DNA of 64,000 nucleotides from Gilvimarinus japonicus (GTDB lineage: Bacteria; Pseudomonadota; Gammaproteobacteria; Pseudomonadales; Cellvibrionaceae): positions 930,001 through 994,000 of the forward strand of contig NZ_AP031500.1 of assembly GCF_042847215.1 (NCBI RefSeq). The letters run 5' to 3'. The notes under the pieces were generated by a model. The model was not told the DNA's origin and did no database searches. It saw only the letters and a list, made by a program, of their open reading frames with translations. Made by a program: the position numbers and the translations under genes. Shown one piece after another: positions 43,833 through 53,582 of the stretch (within the stretch, counting starts at the first letter, position 1; each line of letters begins with the position of its first letter).

Positions 43833-44040
43833 AACAGAAACTTAAACCGTTGTTGATATTCTGCGTTATTGAAAATTTATTTTTATGGTCTCAGGCTGCG
43901 CGCCCGTTAACCGGTACGGCGGCATTTGCGAGCCAATCATACCGCAATGCGTCACGTCTGTCTGGCACCCGGACACACTTTGCGCGCGGATACGCAGAGG
44001 GCCTTGTTGGTATCTATGGCTCGCGCTGTTTTATTGCCTG

Positions 44041-45210
44041 TTAATGGATTGGCGTTAGCGCAAGATCTCGGGTGTTTGCTTGTCGTGTGCGTGTTGGGAG
44101 TCGCGGCGCTATTTGCTTGAGCACTTGCTCGGCGGTCGCGCGGTAGGTTGTCAGTTTGCCGCCCATTAGAGTGAACACACGATTATGTGGCTCAGGCCCC
44201 AGCTCCATAATGGATTCACGGCTGCGACCAAAAGCTTGGCCGGTGGTGCGTGGCAGCACCCGCAAACCAGCAAAACTCTCGGCGCTGCTGGGCAGTAGGT
44301 GCTGCTCGGGAAAGTAGTGTTTCAGAACATTTAGCAGGTAGTGCATTTCACTGGGATGACAGTGGGCCTCGGCCGGGTCGCCAGTGTGAGGTGTTTCGGT
44401 GGTGCCGACTAGCAATTTACCTTGCCAGGGCAGGGCAAACACGGCGCGGCCATCGCTGGGCGATTCCAGATAGTAGTGGTGCTGCAAGACTGGTGGCAAT
44501 AGTAAGTGGGCCCCCTGAATTAGCTCCACCTCGGGCAATGTGGGGGTGGGGGTGATTAGCCGGTTAACCTCGCTTGCCCAGGGGCCTGCGCAGTTGACCA
44601 GCATTGCTACCCGCGCTTGCTGTTCGCGACCATTTAGCAGATAACGTAGGTCGCAGTGCTCAGGTGCTGTTTCGGCGCTCACAAACGTGGCAGGCATGGC
44701 GAGCTCTGCCCCCAATTGCTGGGCCGACTGCACCACTGCTGCGGTGAGCGCGCGGTCATCGGTTTGCGCCTCTTGGTAGCGGAACACGGCTTTTAGACCG
44801 TCGGGTTTGATACCGTCAAGCTCGGGCCACTGGCTTTTGTGAAGGCGCGAGAACTGTGTGGTCTGATCAAAACCGCTGAGCAGTCGGTACAGGCTTAGGC
44901 CTGCCATGATCGTCAAGGGCGAGCGCTGCGAGTCGCGATACACAGGTATATGCAGTGGTGCCAGCTTGACCAGATCGGGTGCCAATTTTAAAAGTAACGC
45001 GCGCTCTTGCAGAGATTCTCGCACCAGTGAGAACTGCGCACTCTCTAAGTAGCGTAAGCCGCCGTGGATCAGCTTGCTAGAGCTGCGCGAGGTAGCGCAA
45101 GCGATGGCCGTTTGCTCAAGTAGCAAAACTTTGTAACCGGCGGCCGCCGCCGCTTGCGCCACGCCAGCGCCGCTGATACCAGCACCTATTATTGCAATAT
45201 CATAATCCAT
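44041..45210 (-). CDS. glpD: GlpD-like FAD-dependent glycerol-3-phosphate dehydrogenase/oxidase (short form)
   Basis: 389 residues against about 500 in E. coli GlpD. The N-terminal FAD motif IIGAGISGAGVAQAAAAAGYKVLLLE, then SRSSSKLIHGGLRYLE and ERALLLKLAPDLVKLAPLHIPVY are GlpD hallmarks; PWQGKLLVGTTETPHTGDP and LMGGKLTTYRATAEQ close the catalytic domain. The C-terminal helical domain of full-length GlpD is missing; no frameshifted remainder is visible downstream. It could oxidise glycerol-3-phosphate or a related sugar alcohol phosphate. No glpK or glpF is beside it. Confidence 0.82.
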   Translation of the reverse strand: MDYDIAIIGAGISGAGVAQAAAAAGYKVLLLEQTAIACATSRSSSKLIHGGLRYLESAQFSLVRESLQERALLLKLAPDLVKLAPLHIPVYRDSQRSPLTIMAGLSLYRLLSGFDQTTQFSRLHKSQWPELDGIKPDGLKAVFRYQEAQTDDRALTAAVVQSAQQLGAELAMPATFVSAETAPEHCDLRYLLNGREQQARVAMLVNCAGPWASEVNRLITPTPTLPEVELIQGAHLLLPPVLQHHYYLESPSDGRAVFALPWQGKLLVGTTETPHTGDPAEAHCHPSEMHYLLNVLKHYFPEQHLLPSSAESFAGLRVLPRTTGQAFGRSRESIMELGPEPHNRVFTLMGGKLTTYRATAEQVLKQIAPRLPTRTRQANTRDLALTPIH

Positions 45211-45394
45211 TGAGCGCCCCTAATGATGCGTTATGGGCGACTGACGGCCGCGCCAAGGTTGTGCGTTAAGCGTAAGCTAAAGGGGGTGGCGAGTAAATCG
45301 CGGTACAAAGAAGGTGCCGCCAAGCGCGCCTGCAAAAGGTGGCGGGTGTTTTGGCCCCTTAGCGGCGGTGTTGGAGCTCGACCAAGGACTTGGG

Positions 45395-45721
45395 TTAGTC
45401 GCCGCTGGGTATCATGCCGCCGTAAGGGAAAGGTGTCACGGTAGCGCCTTTGGACTCGCGCACTTTGGCCTCACCTTCTTTTTCGACTTCGTCGATACGA
45501 ATAATAGAGTGCATAGGGATATACGAGCGCTTAACGCCGGCAAATTCGCCTTTTAGCTTTTCTTCACCCGGATCTACCAGTAATTGGCTGCGCTCGCCAA
45601 AGACAAACTCTTCTACCTCAATAAAGCCGTACATGTCGCTTTGATAAATGGCGCGTGCAAAGACCTCAAAAATTTGATCTTGGTTGTGGAAGATGACCTT
45701 GTAGATGGGTTTGCCGATCAT
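45395..45721 (-). CDS. DUF1820 family small protein
   Basis: 108 residues, soluble. The core IYKVIFHNQDQIFEVFARAIYQSDMYGFIEVEEFVFGE followed by SYIPMHSIIRIDEVEKEG is typical of DUF1820, a family of unknown function found near miaB in pseudomonads, as here. I chose the ATG at 45721. It is divergent from miaB. Confidence 0.88.
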   Translation of the reverse strand: MIGKPIYKVIFHNQDQIFEVFARAIYQSDMYGFIEVEEFVFGERSQLLVDPGEEKLKGEFAGVKRSYIPMHSIIRIDEVEKEGEAKVRESKGATVTPFPYGGMIPSGD

Positions 45722-45911
45722 AGTGCCTCGATGGTGTGACGTTGCTGCGATTCCGGCGGTTACCGGGGGCGCGAAGAATAGCATATTCTGGCTAAATGCC
45801 AACAAAATTGCACAAAAAATAGCCGCTTTTTGCTGTTAAGCTCTGTGAATTGCGAGGTGAGATGGCTATAATGCGCTCCCAAATTTATCGTCCCGCAAAG
45901 GTTTTCAGCGA

Positions 45912-47270
45912 ATGTCAGCAACCGAGACACCGGTTAAAAAGCTCTATATCAAGACCCACGGCTGCCAGATGAATGAGTATGATTCATCGCGTATGCGCGA
46001 CTTACTGGGTGATTCCCACCAGATGGTGGCGACCGAGAACCCGGAAGAGGCCGACGTCCTGCTGATCAACACCTGCTCGATTCGCGAGAAAGCCGCCGAC
46101 AAGCTGTTTCATCAGCTGGGCCGCTGGAAGCAGCTTAAAGAGAAGAACCCCGATATGATTATCGGTGTGGGCGGCTGTGTGGCGAGCCAAGAGGGTGCGG
46201 CCATCGCCGAGCGCGCGCCGTTTGTCGATTTGATTTTTGGCCCGCAAACCTTGCACCGCTTGCCCGAGATGATCGAGCAACCCCGTGACAACGGCGCTGT
46301 GGTGGTGGATATCAGCTTTCCCGAGATTGAAAAGTTCGACCGCTTGCCGCAGCCCGATGCCGATGGCGTGAGCGCGTTTGTCTCGATTATGGAAGGCTGC
46401 TCAAAGTACTGCACCTTTTGCGTGGTGCCTTACACACGCGGTGAAGAGGTCAGCCGGCCAATGGCCGACGTGATGGCCGAGGTGGTTCACCTGGCCGGCC
46501 AAGGTGTGCGGGAAATTAACCTGCTGGGGCAAAACGTTAACGCCTATCGCGGCGAGTCTGACGACGGCATTGTCGATTTGGCCGAATTGATCACTTATGT
46601 GGCAGCGGTGGATGGCATTGACCGCATTCGTTTTACCACCTCGCATCCGGTGGAGTTCTCAGACTCACTGATTGACGTTTACGCCGAAGTGCCCGAGCTG
46701 GTGAGTCATTTGCACTTGCCGGTGCAAAGCGGTTCCGATCGCATCTTGATGGCAATGAAGCGCGGCCACACGGCGCTCGAGTACAAATCTAAAATGCGTC
46801 GTATACGTGCGCATCGGCCTAACATCAGCTTTTCGTCTGACTTTATTATCGGTTTTCCCGGTGAGACCGAAGACGACTTTGAAAAAACCATGAAGCTGAT
46901 TGCCGACATTGGTTTTGATATGTCTTTTAGCTTTATTTATAGTGCGCGGCCCGGCACCCCAGCGGCTGATTTGACCGATGACACCCCGATGGAGACCAAA
47001 AAGCAGCGCCTGAAAATTCTACAGGATCGTATCACCCAGCAATCTCAGCAGATTAGCCGCCATATGGTGGGTAATACCGAGCGAGTGTTGGTCAGTGGTT
47101 ACAGTAAAAAAGATCCCGGTCAGTTGTCGGGCCGCACAGAAAACAACCGCGTGGTGAATTTTCGCGCCGATAACCCGGCGCTGATTGGTAAGTTTGCCGA
47201 TATTCGCATCGACGTCGCGCTGCCCAACTCGCTGTTGGGTACCCTTATCAGCTCTGAGCTGGATGAGTAG
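45912..47270 (+). CDS. miaB: tRNA-2-methylthio-N6-dimethylallyladenosine synthase
   Basis: 452 residues, usual MiaB size. A radical-SAM methylthiotransferase that adds the 2-methylthio group at A37 of tRNAs reading U-starting codons. The N-terminal UPF0004 domain holds three cluster cysteines (THGCQMNEYDS, NTCSIREKA, and GGCVASQEG); the radical-SAM cluster is CSKYCTFC in MEGCSKYCTFCVVPYTRG. The C-terminal TRAM domain has VLVSGYSKKDPGQLSGRTENNRVVNF. It starts the miaB-ybeZ-ybeY-corC-lnt cluster conserved in gammaproteobacteria. Confidence 0.99.
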   Translation: MSATETPVKKLYIKTHGCQMNEYDSSRMRDLLGDSHQMVATENPEEADVLLINTCSIREKAADKLFHQLGRWKQLKEKNPDMIIGVGGCVASQEGAAIAERAPFVDLIFGPQTLHRLPEMIEQPRDNGAVVVDISFPEIEKFDRLPQPDADGVSAFVSIMEGCSKYCTFCVVPYTRGEEVSRPMADVMAEVVHLAGQGVREINLLGQNVNAYRGESDDGIVDLAELITYVAAVDGIDRIRFTTSHPVEFSDSLIDVYAEVPELVSHLHLPVQSGSDRILMAMKRGHTALEYKSKMRRIRAHRPNISFSSDFIIGFPGETEDDFEKTMKLIADIGFDMSFSFIYSARPGTPAADLTDDTPMETKKQRLKILQDRITQQSQQISRHMVGNTERVLVSGYSKKDPGQLSGRTENNRVVNFRADNPALIGKFADIRIDVALPNSLLGTLISSELDE

Positions 47271-47373
47271 TCGGGCAATTGCGCGGTCGCCGCGGTAGGT
47301 ATAACCGGCAGCTTTTTAACTGACTTTGCTAATAAGCAAATGACCGGTTACTTGCCTTCCCTCGGCGGCGCGA

Positions 47374-48471
47374 ATGGTTTACGCTTTGTTTAATGAACGC
47401 GAGAAGAGTGCTGACACATCCTTGAATAAACACGTCATCCCCGATTCCTCTCAGGTTACCTGTGAGGTCACCTTGGAGCCCAACGATAACCGTCGTCTCG
47501 CCAGCCTGTGTGGTCAGTTTGATCAACATCTGCGTCAGATCGAAAATCGTCTTGATATCGACATTCGCAATCGTGGCAACCAGTTTGCACTGGTGGGTGA
47601 TCGCGGTGTCACGGCGGCTGCCGCAGCGGTACTGCGCCAGCTGTACCGCGAGACTGACAACGGTGAGCTCACCCCCGATGAAATTCACCTCGCCCTGCAA
47701 AGCGCGGGCATAGAGGAACTTATGCAAGAACAAAGTTTGTCCGATACGTTAGTCGACGAAGAGGACGACGGTCAGCCAGTTCCGGCTGGCACCGTGCTGA
47801 TCCGCACCAAAAAAGCCACTATCAAACCTCGTGGCGCCAACCAGCAGCGCTATGTGCGTGCCGTGCAAACCCACGATATTAACTTTGGCGTGGGCCCAGC
47901 TGGCACCGGTAAAACCTATTTGGCGGTAGCGTGCGCGGTCGAGTCACTGCTGCGTGACGATGTCGAACGCATTTTGTTGGTGCGTCCGGCGGTCGAGGCC
48001 GGCGAAAAACTCGGCTTTTTACCAGGCGACTTGGCGCAAAAGGTCGATCCTTACTTGCGCCCCTTGTACGATGCGCTGTTTGAAATGCTCGGCTTTGAAA
48101 CCGTAGGCAAGTTGTTGGAGCGCGGTGTTATTGAAGTGGCGCCGCTCGCGTATATGCGCGGTCGCACACTGAACAACTCGTTTGTGATTTTGGACGAAAG
48201 CCAAAATACCACCTGCGAACAAATGAAGATGTTTTTGACCCGTCTTGGGTTTGGCTCGACAGCGGTGATTACCGGCGATCCGTCGCAGATCGATTTGCCG
48301 CGCGGGCAAAAATCTGGCCTGAAGCATGTTATCGAGGTGTTAGACGGCGTAGAGGGCATTAGCTTCACTCACTTTGGTGCTAAAGACGTGGTGCGTCACC
48401 CATTAGTGCAAAGAATCGTGCAGGCGTACGATGTCTATGAGCAAGCCAACCCGTCGGATGATAGGCGCTAA
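47374..48471 (+). CDS. ybeZ: PhoH-like ATPase YbeZ
   Basis: 365 residues. Predicted RNA-acting ATPase linked to YbeY and ribosome maturation. The N-terminal part has LEPNDNRRLASLCGQFDQHLRQIENRL; the PhoH domain has Walker A GPAGTGKT (about residues 172-179), RPAVEAGEKLGFLPGDL, and Walker B FVILDESQNTT. The exact start is unsure because the first 25 residues are variable. ybeY starts 5 bases after its stop. Confidence 0.94.
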   Translation: MVYALFNEREKSADTSLNKHVIPDSSQVTCEVTLEPNDNRRLASLCGQFDQHLRQIENRLDIDIRNRGNQFALVGDRGVTAAAAAVLRQLYRETDNGELTPDEIHLALQSAGIEELMQEQSLSDTLVDEEDDGQPVPAGTVLIRTKKATIKPRGANQQRYVRAVQTHDINFGVGPAGTGKTYLAVACAVESLLRDDVERILLVRPAVEAGEKLGFLPGDLAQKVDPYLRPLYDALFEMLGFETVGKLLERGVIEVAPLAYMRGRTLNNSFVILDESQNTTCEQMKMFLTRLGFGSTAVITGDPSQIDLPRGQKSGLKHVIEVLDGVEGISFTHFGAKDVVRHPLVQRIVQAYDVYEQANPSDDRR

Positions 48472-48475
48472 TCAG

Positions 48476-49000
48476 ATGAGCAGCGTTCAGGTAGATGTCG
48501 ATATACAAGTCGACGCTGAGGCCGTCCCCGGCGAAGACGAGGTACACCGATGGGTTACGGCTGCTTTGCGCGATGAGCGCGAGGTAGCCGAAGTCAGTGT
48601 TTGTATCGTCGATGCGGCCACCAGTGCCGATCTCAATCACCGCTATCGCGGTAAAAATTACCCCACCAACGTCTTGTCCTTTCCCGCCGACTTACCTGCC
48701 GAACTGGGTCTGCCTTTACTGGGCGACTTGGTTGTATGCGCGGAGGTCGTCGCGCGCGAAGCGGCCGAGCAGGGTAAGGCCGCCAACGCCCATTGGGCCC
48801 ATATGCTTGTGCACGGCACCTTGCATTTGCTAGGTTACGATCACCTGGACGATCAAGAGGCCGAGGCTATGGAGGCGCTGGAAACCGACATTGTGACAAC
48901 CCTTGGTTTTGCGGCGCCCTACACCGAAATCAGTCAGGGTAACTCTCAGTCGCCCACCCCAAAATCTATATCGCCCACACAGGAATCAACAGTGCCATGA
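48476..49000 (+). CDS. ybeY: Endoribonuclease YbeY
   Basis: 174 residues. Zinc-dependent endoribonuclease needed for 16S rRNA maturation and ribosome quality control. The metal-binding motif HGTLHLLGYDH is present near residues 118-128, and NYPTNVLSFPADLP is the second conserved block. I chose the ATG at 48476, 5 bases after ybeZ; several other in-frame ATGs lie just upstream. Its stop overlaps the corC start by 4 bases (ATGA). The last 30 residues are a Ser/Pro-rich tail. Confidence 0.96.
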   Translation: MSSVQVDVDIQVDAEAVPGEDEVHRWVTAALRDEREVAEVSVCIVDAATSADLNHRYRGKNYPTNVLSFPADLPAELGLPLLGDLVVCAEVVAREAAEQGKAANAHWAHMLVHGTLHLLGYDHLDDQEAEAMEALETDIVTTLGFAAPYTEISQGNSQSPTPKSISPTQESTVP

Positions 49001-49857
49001 CGGACGACCCATCGAGTAGCAGCGTTACACGCACGCAAGAGCGCTCTTGGTTAGAACGATTACTACATTCGTTTTCTACTGAGCCCAAGTCGCGCGATGA
49101 TTTGCTCGAAATCATTAAAGACGCGGCCGAGAATAAATTGTTGGATCAAGAGGCGCTTAACATTATTGAGGGCGCACTGGACGTATCCAGCCTGCAAGCG
49201 CGCGAAATTATGATCCCGCGCACGCAAATTGTGGCCGTTAAGCTCGACGATACTCCGCAAGAATTTCTGCCTAAAATCATCGAGTCCGGCCACTCGCGGT
49301 TTCCGGTGATCGGCGATTCGATCGACGATATTAAAGGTATTTTGCTGGCTAAAGATTTGCTGCGCATGATGCTGGAAGGAACCACCGATTTTAGCCTGGA
49401 TAGTATTATCCGCACGGCCAACATCGTTCCCGAGAGCAAACGCGTCAATGTCCTGTTGCGCGAGTTTCGCGAACAGCGTTATCACATGGCGCTGGTGATT
49501 GATGAATACGGTGGTATTTCGGGCCTGATTACCATTGAAGATATTCTTGAAGAAATCGTCGGAAATATTGAAGATGAGACTGACGAGGAAGTTAGCGATG
49601 AGCTGATAAAGCGTGTTAGTGATACCGATTATGTGATTAAAGCACTGACACCGATTGATGATTTTAACGATTACTTTAATGCCGGCTTAAGTGATGAAGA
49701 CTTCGATACCATGGGTGGTATTTTAATGCAGTCGTTTGGGCACTTGCCTAAACGCAATGAAGTTACCGAGATCGACGGTTTTACCTTTCGCGTGCTCTAC
49801 GCCGATAACCGACAAATTCATTTAGTCCGTTTAACCGTTGGCGCCTCTGACACTTGA
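48997..49857 (+). CDS. corC: HlyC/CorC-type CBS-domain transporter-associated protein
   Basis: 286 residues, soluble. Tandem CBS domains (about 60-190; VSSLQAREIMIPRTQIVAV and LVIDEYGGISGLITIEDILEEIVGNIEDE) are followed by the CorC_HlyC domain (about 205-285; DDFNDYFNAGLSDEDFDTMGGILMQSFGHLPKRNE). In Salmonella it is linked to magnesium/cobalt efflux with CorA. Overlaps ybeY and lnt, so it is tightly coupled in the cluster. Confidence 0.95.
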   Translation: MTDDPSSSSVTRTQERSWLERLLHSFSTEPKSRDDLLEIIKDAAENKLLDQEALNIIEGALDVSSLQAREIMIPRTQIVAVKLDDTPQEFLPKIIESGHSRFPVIGDSIDDIKGILLAKDLLRMMLEGTTDFSLDSIIRTANIVPESKRVNVLLREFREQRYHMALVIDEYGGISGLITIEDILEEIVGNIEDETDEEVSDELIKRVSDTDYVIKALTPIDDFNDYFNAGLSDEDFDTMGGILMQSFGHLPKRNEVTEIDGFTFRVLYADNRQIHLVRLTVGASDT

Positions 49858-51392
49858 TCAGCACTGAAACGATTATAACCGGCCAGGTAAGGCGCGGGCT
49901 CAACCGGTTGCGCAGCTACAATGCTGCCGCCGCCGCACTGGTGGCCGGTGCTTTACAGCCACTGGCGCTGGCGCCTTTCAACCTGTGGCCGCTGGCGCTG
50001 GTTGGTCTGGGTATATTCTCCCTGTTGTTATTTAAAGTCACGCGCCGCCGCGCCGCTTTGGTGGCGGGGAGTTTTGGCGTCGGCTTATACGGCGTGGGAG
50101 TGTCGTGGATTTACGTCGCCATCCATCAGTTTGGCGGTGCGTCTATGCTGTTGGCGGGCTTGCTTACCCTTGTGTTTGTGCTGGCGATGGCGGCGATTTA
50201 CGCAGCGCCGTTTATTTTAAGTTACAAAATTCTAGGTTACGGGCGTCTTGGTATCCTTATGGTGTTTCCCGCCTGCTGTTTGCTGGGCGAGTGGTTGCGC
50301 TCTTGGTTGTTGACGGGCTTTCCTTGGTTGTACACCGGTTACGGACATATCGATACCCCGCTGTCGGGTTGGGCCCCTTTGTTGGGGGTGATGGGGGTTG
50401 GCTATCTCGCGACTTTTAGCGCCGCCACGGTGGCGGGGTGGTGTTTCTTTGTTAGGCCCTCGGGCAATTTAATCGTCGCCACTGTTATGGTGGTGGGCAT
50501 TTGGTTTACCGGCTGGCAGCTGCAAGATGTGCAGTGGGCGCGCGTGAATCACGATGCCCCCATTTCCGTGGCGATGGTTCAGCCCAATATTGCCCAAGAG
50601 GTAAAGTGGGATCCAGCCCACGCCCAGCCGACCCTTGAGCGCTTGCAACACTTAAGCGAGCCGCTCTGGGGCGCCGACTGGTTGATCTGGCCCGAAGCGG
50701 CGGTGCCGTTAACCTATCACCGGGCGCTGGATTTTTTAAATACCGTTAGCCGGCGCGCGAGCGAAACCGATACCGGCTTGATTACCGGCATTATCTACGA
50801 TGATCAGCAACAACGGCGCTATTACAACTCACTGGTGGGGTTGGGGGACGCGCTGGGTATTTATCACAAGCGTCGTTTAGTGCCGTTTGGTGAGTATGTG
50901 CCGCTGGAGCAATGGCTGCGCGGTTCTATCGAGTTTTTTGACCTGCCGACCTCCTACATTAACATCGGTCCCGATCATCAAAGTGGGTTGGCGGTTAATG
51001 GCATTGCCATCGCCCCGACCATTTGCTACGAGGTGGTGTATCCATCGCTGGTGGCGAAAAGTGCCCACAACAGCAATGTGTTAATGACGGTGAGTAACGA
51101 TGCCTGGTTTGCCGACTCGATCGGTCCGCTACAACACTTGCAGATGGCGCGAATGCGCGCACTGGAAACCGGTCGTTATATGATTCGCAGTACCAACAAT
51201 GGTGTGAGTGCGATTGTCGACCCCAGCGGAGACGTCGTGGCGAAAACCCGGCAGTTTGTGGCGACTACTCTGGCGGGCACTGTTTACCCGGCTTATGGCC
51301 AGACGCCTTTTATGCGCTGGGGCAGTGGCCCTTCGGTGATTTTAGCGTTGTTGTTATTGATTGGCGTGTACAGCGCCCGGCGGCGCTTTTAA
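49854..51392 (+). CDS. lnt: Apolipoprotein N-acyltransferase
   Basis: 512 residues. It adds the third acyl chain to the N-terminal Cys of lipoproteins, directly relevant to the several lipoproteins in this window. Six or so N-terminal membrane segments (about 25-215) are followed by the periplasmic nitrilase-fold domain with the Glu-Lys-Cys triad: Glu in LIWPEAAVPL, Lys in KRRLVPFGEYVPLE, Cys in TICYEVVYPS. TTG start at 49854 overlaps the corC stop by 4 bases. Confidence 0.96.
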   Translation: MISTETIITGQVRRGLNRLRSYNAAAAALVAGALQPLALAPFNLWPLALVGLGIFSLLLFKVTRRRAALVAGSFGVGLYGVGVSWIYVAIHQFGGASMLLAGLLTLVFVLAMAAIYAAPFILSYKILGYGRLGILMVFPACCLLGEWLRSWLLTGFPWLYTGYGHIDTPLSGWAPLLGVMGVGYLATFSAATVAGWCFFVRPSGNLIVATVMVVGIWFTGWQLQDVQWARVNHDAPISVAMVQPNIAQEVKWDPAHAQPTLERLQHLSEPLWGADWLIWPEAAVPLTYHRALDFLNTVSRRASETDTGLITGIIYDDQQQRRYYNSLVGLGDALGIYHKRRLVPFGEYVPLEQWLRGSIEFFDLPTSYINIGPDHQSGLAVNGIAIAPTICYEVVYPSLVAKSAHNSNVLMTVSNDAWFADSIGPLQHLQMARMRALETGRYMIRSTNNGVSAIVDPSGDVVAKTRQFVATTLAGTVYPAYGQTPFMRWGSGPSVILALLLLIGVYSARRRF

Positions 51393-51410
51393 TGGCCCAA
51401 GGTGATGGCG

Positions 51411-52307
51411 TTATACGCGGGTAAACTCCACCTCGTACTTCCCGGCCACGGGCAACGCCTGAAATACTTTGGTATCGGGGTTATGTTTTTTGACCGCATC
51501 GAGTAAGGCTTTTTTGTCCGATACCGGCATAAAGGCGCCGAGGTAGACAGATTTAAGTTCATCCTGTGCAAACGGCCGGTCGATATACCAATGTTGTTCG
51601 TTGTTGTCTCGCAAACCGTCTTCGTCGCCCGCCTCGGTAAAGCAGCGCCACTCTTTTTCGCCTTTGGCGGTGGGCGGCTTACTCAAAAATTTATCTTCAA
51701 AGGTGTCCTGTGGGCGCAGCTGCTCGTTGTGCAACACCGCATTAAGTTGGTCTTTTAAGCTGGAAATCTCGGGCCGTATCGGGTTGTAGTTAACGGCTTT
51801 AGGGTGCGCGAGTGAGGTGTTCTCGCCACAGGCAAATTTGAGCACCGCCCCGCGATGACAATCGGCGTAATATTGCCAAGCGGTTAGGTTGTCGGCTTTG
51901 GTACTGAACGAGCAAATACGCAGTGCGCGGGTGTACTGGCGCCACTCGCTCATCATTTCATCGATGGCGCTCTGGCGTTGGTCCACCATCCGCGCCATTA
52001 ATTCGTGCAGTGCTTCCTCGGCCTCCTCGGGCGAGGCGAAGCGCTCTTCGTCGCGCCAGCGGCGAATCACCGTCGACAGCGGTGAGTTACCTCGGGGCTC
52101 ATCGCGCGCAAAGATCATCCCGCAGGCGGCGCGAATCACACTGTCGAGCAGCGAGTGTGGGTCAAACGCGAGCGTGGTGCGGTGATTCAGCTCAAACGGA
52201 TCGGCGAAGAGCGCGGGAGCACTCCAGCGCAATGCCTGGCTCTCGACAATCGCGAGCGCCGTTTGGGCGGGGCAGTATTTTGCCAATGTATCGGGATGAT
52301 CGGGCAC
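51411..52307 (-). CDS. DUF2971 family protein
   Basis: 298 residues, soluble. Visible family features are the N-terminal LRWSAPALFADPFELNHRT, the central ICSFSTKADNLTAWQYYADCHRGAVLKFACG and a C-terminal AFMPVSDKKALLDAVKKHNPDTKVFQA. DUF2971 proteins have no settled function; some occur in mobile or defence contexts, but here the neighbours are housekeeping genes. It is convergent with lnt. Confidence 0.8.
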   Translation of the reverse strand: MPDHPDTLAKYCPAQTALAIVESQALRWSAPALFADPFELNHRTTLAFDPHSLLDSVIRAACGMIFARDEPRGNSPLSTVIRRWRDEERFASPEEAEEALHELMARMVDQRQSAIDEMMSEWRQYTRALRICSFSTKADNLTAWQYYADCHRGAVLKFACGENTSLAHPKAVNYNPIRPEISSLKDQLNAVLHNEQLRPQDTFEDKFLSKPPTAKGEKEWRCFTEAGDEDGLRDNNEQHWYIDRPFAQDELKSVYLGAFMPVSDKKALLDAVKKHNPDTKVFQALPVAGKYEVEFTRV

Positions 52308-52556
52308 AGTTTGTCCTTATTCTTGCTGCCGGGCGGTGGACTCACGCCCGTCGATTCCTGATGTAATAATAGTTAAGGTATAACCATTATCGGCCGCGGG
52401 ACGATTTTATAAAGCCTTTTTAACATCGGTTCAAGGCGCGTGAATCATTTTTTGCAAAATCTCTTGGTTTTGTCGTTTGCCATCGCCGCGAGGGGCGTTA
52501 AAATAGCCGTGGCAATCTTCTCTCACCCACCTGCGGCCCCGCCCTGAGGATTCAAC

Positions 52557-53573
52557 GTGATATTTACCGGCTCCCACATTCTCTCTATTGCTCAGTTTGA
52601 TCGCGCCGATATACAGCGCATATTTGAGGTGGCGGACGCCATGGCGCCCTATGCCCTGCGTCGTCGGGTAACCCGTGTGTTAGAGGGCGCTATTCTGGGC
52701 AATATGTTTTTTGAGCCGAGTACCCGCACCCGCATTAGCTTTGGTTGCGCGTTTAATTTGTTGGGTGGTGAAGTGCGCGAGACTACCGGTTTTGAAAGCT
52801 CGGCTATCACCAAGGGGGAGTCTCTGTACGATACCGCGCGGGTGCTGTCGGGTTTCTCTGATGTGATCTGTATGCGCCACCCACAAGAGGGGTCGGTGGC
52901 TGAGTTTGCCGATGCCAGCCGCGTGCCGGTGTTAAACGGCGGCGACGGCGCAAACGAGCACCCCAGCCAAGCACTGCTAGACTTGTACACCATTCGCAAA
53001 GAGCTGGCCTCCAAGGGGCGTGAGATAGATGGGTTGCGGATCGCGCTGATTGGCGATTTAAAATACGGTCGCACAGTACACTCCTTGTGTAAGTTGTTGA
53101 GCTTGTTCAAGAATATTCATATTACGCTGGTGTCGCCGGTGGAGCTGGCGATGCCCGAGTCGATTGTCGAGCAAATGCGCGAGGCCGGGCACACTGTGGT
53201 GGTCACGGATGATTTACCTCAGAGTATTTCCAGTGTCGATATCGCCTACTCCACGCGAATTCAGGAGGAGCGTTTTGCCACGAAAGAAGAGGCGGATATG
53301 TATCGCGGCCGGTTCCGGTTGAATCAGGCCATTTACACCCAGTACTGTGAGCCTAATACCGTCATTATGCACCCGCTGCCGCGCGATTCTAGGGCGGGCG
53401 CCAACGAGCTGGACAACGATTTAAATCACAACCCCAATCTCGCGATTTTTCGTCAAGCCGACAATGGCGTATTGGTGCGGATGGCGCTGTTTGCACTGGT
53501 GTTGGATGTGGTGGATCAGGTGGATAAGTACGCGCGCGACGTTAATTGGTATAACTCGGCGCGCACCTTGTAG
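52557..53573 (+). CDS. pyrB: Aspartate carbamoyltransferase, catalytic chain
   Basis: 338 residues. Carbamoyl phosphate motif FFEPSTRTRISF and aspartate-loop HPLPRDSRAG-type block (MHPLPRDS) are both present, along with GDGANEHPSQALLDLYTI and DIAYSTRIQEERF. The protein is somewhat longer than E. coli PyrB (311) and no pyrI or pyrC follows, so it may be the stand-alone form. GTG start at 52557 preceded by GAGGAT. A 249-base upstream gap should hold its promoter. Confidence 0.92.
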   Translation: MIFTGSHILSIAQFDRADIQRIFEVADAMAPYALRRRVTRVLEGAILGNMFFEPSTRTRISFGCAFNLLGGEVRETTGFESSAITKGESLYDTARVLSGFSDVICMRHPQEGSVAEFADASRVPVLNGGDGANEHPSQALLDLYTIRKELASKGREIDGLRIALIGDLKYGRTVHSLCKLLSLFKNIHITLVSPVELAMPESIVEQMREAGHTVVVTDDLPQSISSVDIAYSTRIQEERFATKEEADMYRGRFRLNQAIYTQYCEPNTVIMHPLPRDSRAGANELDNDLNHNPNLAIFRQADNGVLVRMALFALVLDVVDQVDKYARDVNWYNSARTL

Positions 53574-53582
53574 CGGGCTGGA

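Noticed and set aside
45223..45444. 73-residue plus-strand frame between glpD and the DUF1820 gene
   Set aside because: Very Arg/Lys-rich, no ribosome-binding site, overlaps the DUF1820 stop; looks like random open frame in GC-rich DNA.
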